This document shows positions 60,955 to 64,000 of a stretch of DNA of 64,000 nucleotides, piece by piece; the first letter of the stretch is position 1; each line of letters opens with the position of its first letter. Where the stretch lies: contig CAVXPD010000017.1 in the NCBI GenBank assembly GCA_963763575.1, forward strand, positions 62,001-126,000. The letters run 5' to 3'. This DNA comes from Bog-473 sp963763575 (GTDB lineage: Bacteria > Actinomycetota > Acidimicrobiia > Acidimicrobiales > RAAP-2). The notes beneath the pieces were generated by a model. It saw nothing but the letters and a program-made list of their open reading frames with translations, had not been told where the DNA came from and searched no databases. The position numbers and the translations under genes were made by a program.

Positions 60955-63849
60955 TCAACTCGAGGCCATCCCGACGATCGGCTTGTTCAGCACGATGCCG
61001 CCGGTCGACCCGTAGAAAGGCGCCTCGCCGTAGCTGAAGACGCCGCCGTCGGCGGCGACGAGCCAGTAGCCCCCGCCGTCGGGCGTCCCCGCCATGCCGA
61101 TCACCGGCTCGTTGAGGTGGATGGCACCGGCCGAGCCGTAGAACTGGGCCGAGCCGTAGCTGAAGATCCCGCCGTCGGCGGCGACGAGCCAGTAGCCCGC
61201 TGCGGCGGCTCCCGCCACTGCCATGCCGACGACCGGCGAGTTGAGGTGGATGGCGCCGGCCGAGCCGTCGAACGGCGCGTCGCCGAAGGCGAAGATCCCG
61301 CCGTCCGAGGCGACGAGCCAGTAGCCCCGTCCACCGGGCGCCGACGCCATGCCGACGATCGGGCTGTTCAGGTGGAGGGCCCCGGCGGACCCGTAGAACG
61401 GCGCATCGCCGAACGCGAAGACCCCGCCGTCGGACGCCACCAGCCAGTAGCCGTGTCCGTCGGGCGTGGCCGCCATGCCGACGACCGGCGAGTTGAGGTG
61501 GATGGCGCCGGTGGACCCGTAGAACGACGCGTCGCCGAAGCTGAAGATGCCCCCGTCGGAGGCGACCAGCCAGTAGCCGTCGGTGCTCGGCGTCGTCGCC
61601 ATGCCGACGACGGGCGCGCTGAGCGGCGTGCCACCCATGGAGCCGAAGAAGTTCGCGTCGCCGAAATTGAAGACGCCGCCGTCGGACGCCACGAAGCGGT
61701 AGCCCGAGCCGCAGTTCAGGGTGCCACCGAAGCCGTAGCGGGCGGCGGAGGTGGTCGCCGACACCCCTTGGGGATTCGTGACGGTGACGTCGACGCAGAG
61801 CGGGCCGAGGGCGTTCGGCGGGAGGACGGTGAGGGACATCGCCGAGCGGGAAAGGATCTGGCCGTCGCCGGCCGCACCGAAGCTGACCGACGTCGCGTCG
61901 GCGAGGCCGCCACCGAGGACCGTGACGGCCCCACCACTATTGACCGGACCGGTGTTCGGGCTCACCGCGGCCACCGACGGGCAGCCGTCCCCGCCCTGCA
62001 GGGCGGGCGAGACGTTCTGGTCGACGGGGGTGCCGAGTCCGCTCGCCGGGTCGAAGCCCACGCCGGCGGCGTACTTCCCGCCGTTGGTGCGGGTGAAGTC
62101 GTTGTCCCCGAGGACGACGTCGGTGAAGTTCGAGGTCCCCGACCGACCGGCGGCGTAGAGGGCGGGGCCCACCATGCCCAGGGTGCGGAAGCAGCCCTGG
62201 TCGGTGTCGGCGAACAGACCGGCGTTGGTCGGTGCGCCGACGCTGGTGCCACCGAAGCCGGTCCAGCCACCGTCCCAATACGCGACCACCGCGCCGGACT
62301 CCGGGTCGGCTGGGTACGAGATGTCGGGCACGGCCCGGGTGGGATTGGAGCCCGGCTGCGAGGAGGGCCGCGGCCACACGGAGGAGTAGCCGCCGCCGCC
62401 GGCCCCGTTGGCCGGACCTCCCCCGTTCAGCGTCTCCGCGCAGCTGACGTCGCCGGCGGTCGCGCAGTTGTTCCAGACGGACTGGAACGCGGTCCCGCTC
62501 GGGGGAAGCGTGGTCCCGCCTGCGCCGACGACGTCGGGCTGCGACGCCGGGTCGTCCACCGCGAGCGACTCGTCGAAGCTCCCGGCGGGTGGGGTGAAGC
62601 AGTCCTCGGAGCCCGAGTCGCCCGACGCCGCGATCATCGTCTGCCCCTGCAGCGCCATGCGCTCGAAGATGGCGTTCTCGGTCTGCAGCTCCGCCCGGGT
62701 GAACCGGGACTCGCAGTTCCCCCAACTCGTCGTCACCACCTGCGCGTTGTCGTCGCTGGCGATGTGGTCGAGGAGGTCGAAAGCCTGCGCGTCGTTCTGG
62801 TTGGGCGCCTCGTAGACCTCGATCGAGGCCGATGGCGCGTTGTACGACGCGAGCTCGATGTCGAGCGCCGCCTCCCCGCCGCCTTGGGGCGGCCCGCCCG
62901 GTCCACCGTCGACGATCACCTTGCTGATGGGGTTCGACAAGCCGTAGCAGGACTCGAAGGCGCTGATGTCGCTCGGCGAGTACTGCTCGAACTCGACGAT
63001 GGCGATCGTCTGGCCGATGCCGGTGCGGCCCTGGGCGAACAACGGGTCCAGGCCGAAGAGGCCCGACATCTGGGTCGAGGTGTAGATGCCCGAACCCGCC
63101 GGAGCGGCGCCGGCGGCGGCGGCGCAGCCTTGCGGGGTGCCGGCGTGGGGCTCGGCGGGGGGGACGCCCGGGGTGGCCGGCGACGTCGCGGGTGCTTCGG
63201 GTGCTTCGGGTGACGGGGCCGTCGGGCGGTGGCGCAGCATCGAGTGCTCCGCGAACAGGCCGTTGAGGCCGATCACCCCGGTCACCGACCCCGAGAGCGA
63301 CGACGGGATCTGGGGCGCCGCCGTGTTCACGACCGCCCGCGCACCGCCGGGCGCCTGCACCTGCTCGAGCGGTGTGCCCAGGGCGGACGACACTGCGGCC
63401 GCGGTGCCGCTCACCGGCAATAGGACGCTGCCCGGCTCAGGAGTCCCGACGGTCAATCCCTCGGCGCGCAGCGTGGACGAGACCAGCGCCACCTCGGCGA
63501 GGCTGGGGCCGAACTCCGCGGCGAACTGGCGCGACGACAGGAACTGGCGGTACTGGGGCGAGCCGGGCGTCGAGACCGCACCGACGGCCCGGGCGAGCCC
63601 CGAGGGATCCCGGGCGGCGAGCGTGACGTCGAGGTGCAGGACCTGGCCCGCCGGCGCCGCACCGAGCATGGGCGTGCCGGCCGGCACGTTCGGCGCCGCC
63701 TGGGGCAGCGACACCTTGGGCGAGAGCGCCGCAGCGGCCGACCCGCTCGACGCGCTCGAGGCCACGACCGCGGTGCCCAACGCGCCCGCCGTCAGGACCC
63801 CCGTGCCGAGAACCGCCACGAGCGCCCCCCTCCCCCGTCCCCAGTTCAA
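60955..63849 (-). CDS. Exported S53 (sedolisin/kumamolisin-like) protease with TIG and propeller repeats
   Basis: A 964-residue exported protease. Signal peptide about 1-42; pro-domain 65-195 ('SPQYRQFLSSRQFAAEFG'); S53 catalytic domain 250-620 with Glu326 and Asp330 ('GGGEAALDIE'), oxyanion Asp411 ('IAASGDSGSED') and nucleophile Ser536 ('GFGGTSVGAP'); a Ca-binding region ('DVVLGDND'); a TIG/IPT domain 622-708; and six repeats of about 42 residues (716-964). Sedolisins act at acid pH. The start is TTG 63849: GGAGG lies 8 bases upstream and the TTGA overlaps the upstream stop, so it is translationally coupled. Confidence 0.92.
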   Translation of the reverse strand: MNWGRGRGALVAVLGTGVLTAGALGTAVVASSASSGSAAAALSPKVSLPQAAPNVPAGTPMLGAAPAGQVLHLDVTLAARDPSGLARAVGAVSTPGSPQYRQFLSSRQFAAEFGPSLAEVALVSSTLRAEGLTVGTPEPGSVLLPVSGTAAAVSSALGTPLEQVQAPGGARAVVNTAAPQIPSSLSGSVTGVIGLNGLFAEHSMLRHRPTAPSPEAPEAPATSPATPGVPPAEPHAGTPQGCAAAAGAAPAGSGIYTSTQMSGLFGLDPLFAQGRTGIGQTIAIVEFEQYSPSDISAFESCYGLSNPISKVIVDGGPGGPPQGGGEAALDIELASYNAPSASIEVYEAPNQNDAQAFDLLDHIASDDNAQVVTTSWGNCESRFTRAELQTENAIFERMALQGQTMIAASGDSGSEDCFTPPAGSFDESLAVDDPASQPDVVGAGGTTLPPSGTAFQSVWNNCATAGDVSCAETLNGGGPANGAGGGGYSSVWPRPSSQPGSNPTRAVPDISYPADPESGAVVAYWDGGWTGFGGTSVGAPTNAGLFADTDQGCFRTLGMVGPALYAAGRSGTSNFTDVVLGDNDFTRTNGGKYAAGVGFDPASGLGTPVDQNVSPALQGGDGCPSVAAVSPNTGPVNSGGAVTVLGGGLADATSVSFGAAGDGQILSRSAMSLTVLPPNALGPLCVDVTVTNPQGVSATTSAARYGFGGTLNCGSGYRFVASDGGVFNFGDANFFGSMGGTPLSAPVVGMATTPSTDGYWLVASDGGIFSFGDASFYGSTGAIHLNSPVVGMAATPDGHGYWLVASDGGVFAFGDAPFYGSAGALHLNSPIVGMASAPGGRGYWLVASDGGIFAFGDAPFDGSAGAIHLNSPVVGMAVAGAAAAGYWLVAADGGIFSYGSAQFYGSAGAIHLNEPVIGMAGTPDGGGYWLVAADGGVFSYGEAPFYGSTGGIVLNKPIVGMASS
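60958..61704 (-). repeat. Six 126-base repeats encoding propeller-like units
   Basis: Each unit encodes about 42 residues with the pattern 'GYWLVASDGGIFSFGDA' then 'FYGSTGAIHLNSPVVGMA'. The outer copies differ more (first 'GYRFVASDGGVFNFG', last 'IVLNKPIVGMASS'), the inner ones are near-identical, showing recent duplication. Six units would form one closed six-bladed propeller or a string of WD-like motifs. Confidence 0.9.
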
Positions 63850-64000
63850 GAATCGGCCTCCACGCCTTCTGCGTCACCGCCTTCGGCAACGGTGGCCTCG
63901 GCGCCACCGTCCTCGGCACCGGTGGCCTCGGCGCCACCGTCCTCGGCACCGCCGGCCTCCGCGCCACCGTGCGCCGACGGTTCGAAGTACACCCTGCCCT
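63846..64000 (-). CDS. C-terminal end of an unidentified protein (cut by window edge)
   Basis: The last 50 codons of a gene that enters from beyond 64000. It reads 'GRVYFEPSAHGGAEAG', then an acidic Gly/Ala/Glu/Asp tail made of 10-residue repeats, and ends with TGA at 63846-63848, overlapping the protease TTG start by two bases. Nothing in the tail identifies the family; the codon phase and the overlap argue it is real. Confidence 0.65.
   Translation of the reverse strand, partial: GRVYFEPSAHGGAEAGGAEDGGAEATGAEDGGAEATVAEGGDAEGVEADS
63891..63950. repeat. Two tandem 30-base repeats in an acidic tail
   Basis: GGTGGCCTCGGCGCCACCGT plus ten more bases is repeated exactly (63891-63920, 63921-63950), with a diverged third copy (63951-63970). 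It codes an Ala/Glu/Asp/Gly decapeptide repeat on the minus strand. Confidence 0.9.

Overview
The window is high-GC, gene-dense DNA with an actinobacterial gene set: rpsA, polA and an ANTAR response regulator in one run, a mycothiol synthase (mshD), a FAS-II cluster, menaquinone genes, and secreted proteins with Thr-rich linkers. Six copies of a 'GYWLVASDGG' repeat in an exported protease are the kind often seen in Acidimicrobiia. I infer an actinomycete, probably Acidimicrobiia, most likely a chromosomal segment. There is no phage, IS element, CRISPR array or rRNA. One tRNA gene (Leu, CAA) is present.

Layout. 1-6.5 kb (minus): menC, a coiled-coil protein, pdtaR-like regulator, polA and rpsA, all closely packed. 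6.5-8.4 kb (plus): tRNA-Leu followed by tandem copies of its own 3' end, then an exported Thr-rich protein. 8.7-15.1 kb (plus): fabD-fabG-acpP-fabF with overlapping ends, then an SGNH hydrolase and an exported beta-propeller protein. In fabD the transacylase carries a C-terminal BCCP-like fold without a biotinylation lysine. 15.1-28.5 kb (minus): a his-trp block, hisD-C-B-H-A-F, a GroES-like gene, hisI, trpE, ygfZ, small membrane proteins, then trpC-F-B-A. 28.6-30.2 kb: small ORF, a structured non-coding stretch, and a VapBC-like pair whose PIN domain has lost active-site acids.

30.2-43 kb: nth and mshD (divergent), a VIT/CCC1 transporter, MaoC-menG-menF, a two-component system, a dolichol-phosphate-mannose-type glycosyltransferase, an AI-2E family permease, an LPG-synthase-like membrane protein, a methyltransferase and a GT87 mannosyltransferase. 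43-50 kb: ppk1, a SEDS protein, aquaporin, and several hydrolases. 50.6-52.9 kb: a lower-GC trio (DUF3224, lipoprotein esterase, methyltransferase) that may be acquired. 53-64 kb: DUF151 nuclease, rodA, mscS, then the conserved alaS-ruvX-mltG-aroE run, and a sedolisin protease with propeller repeats at the end.

The strongest cross-cutting signal is technical or evolutionary: five otherwise well-conserved genes (menC, hisH, ppk1, a SEDS gene, DUF151) are each broken by what looks like exactly one extra base. Removing one base restores a full-length family-typical protein and, in several cases, the 1-4 base overlap or close spacing with the next gene. Consensus errors are the likeliest cause. 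Several genes show a TANNNT box 6-9 bases before the start codon and no ribosome site, which points to frequent leaderless transcripts.
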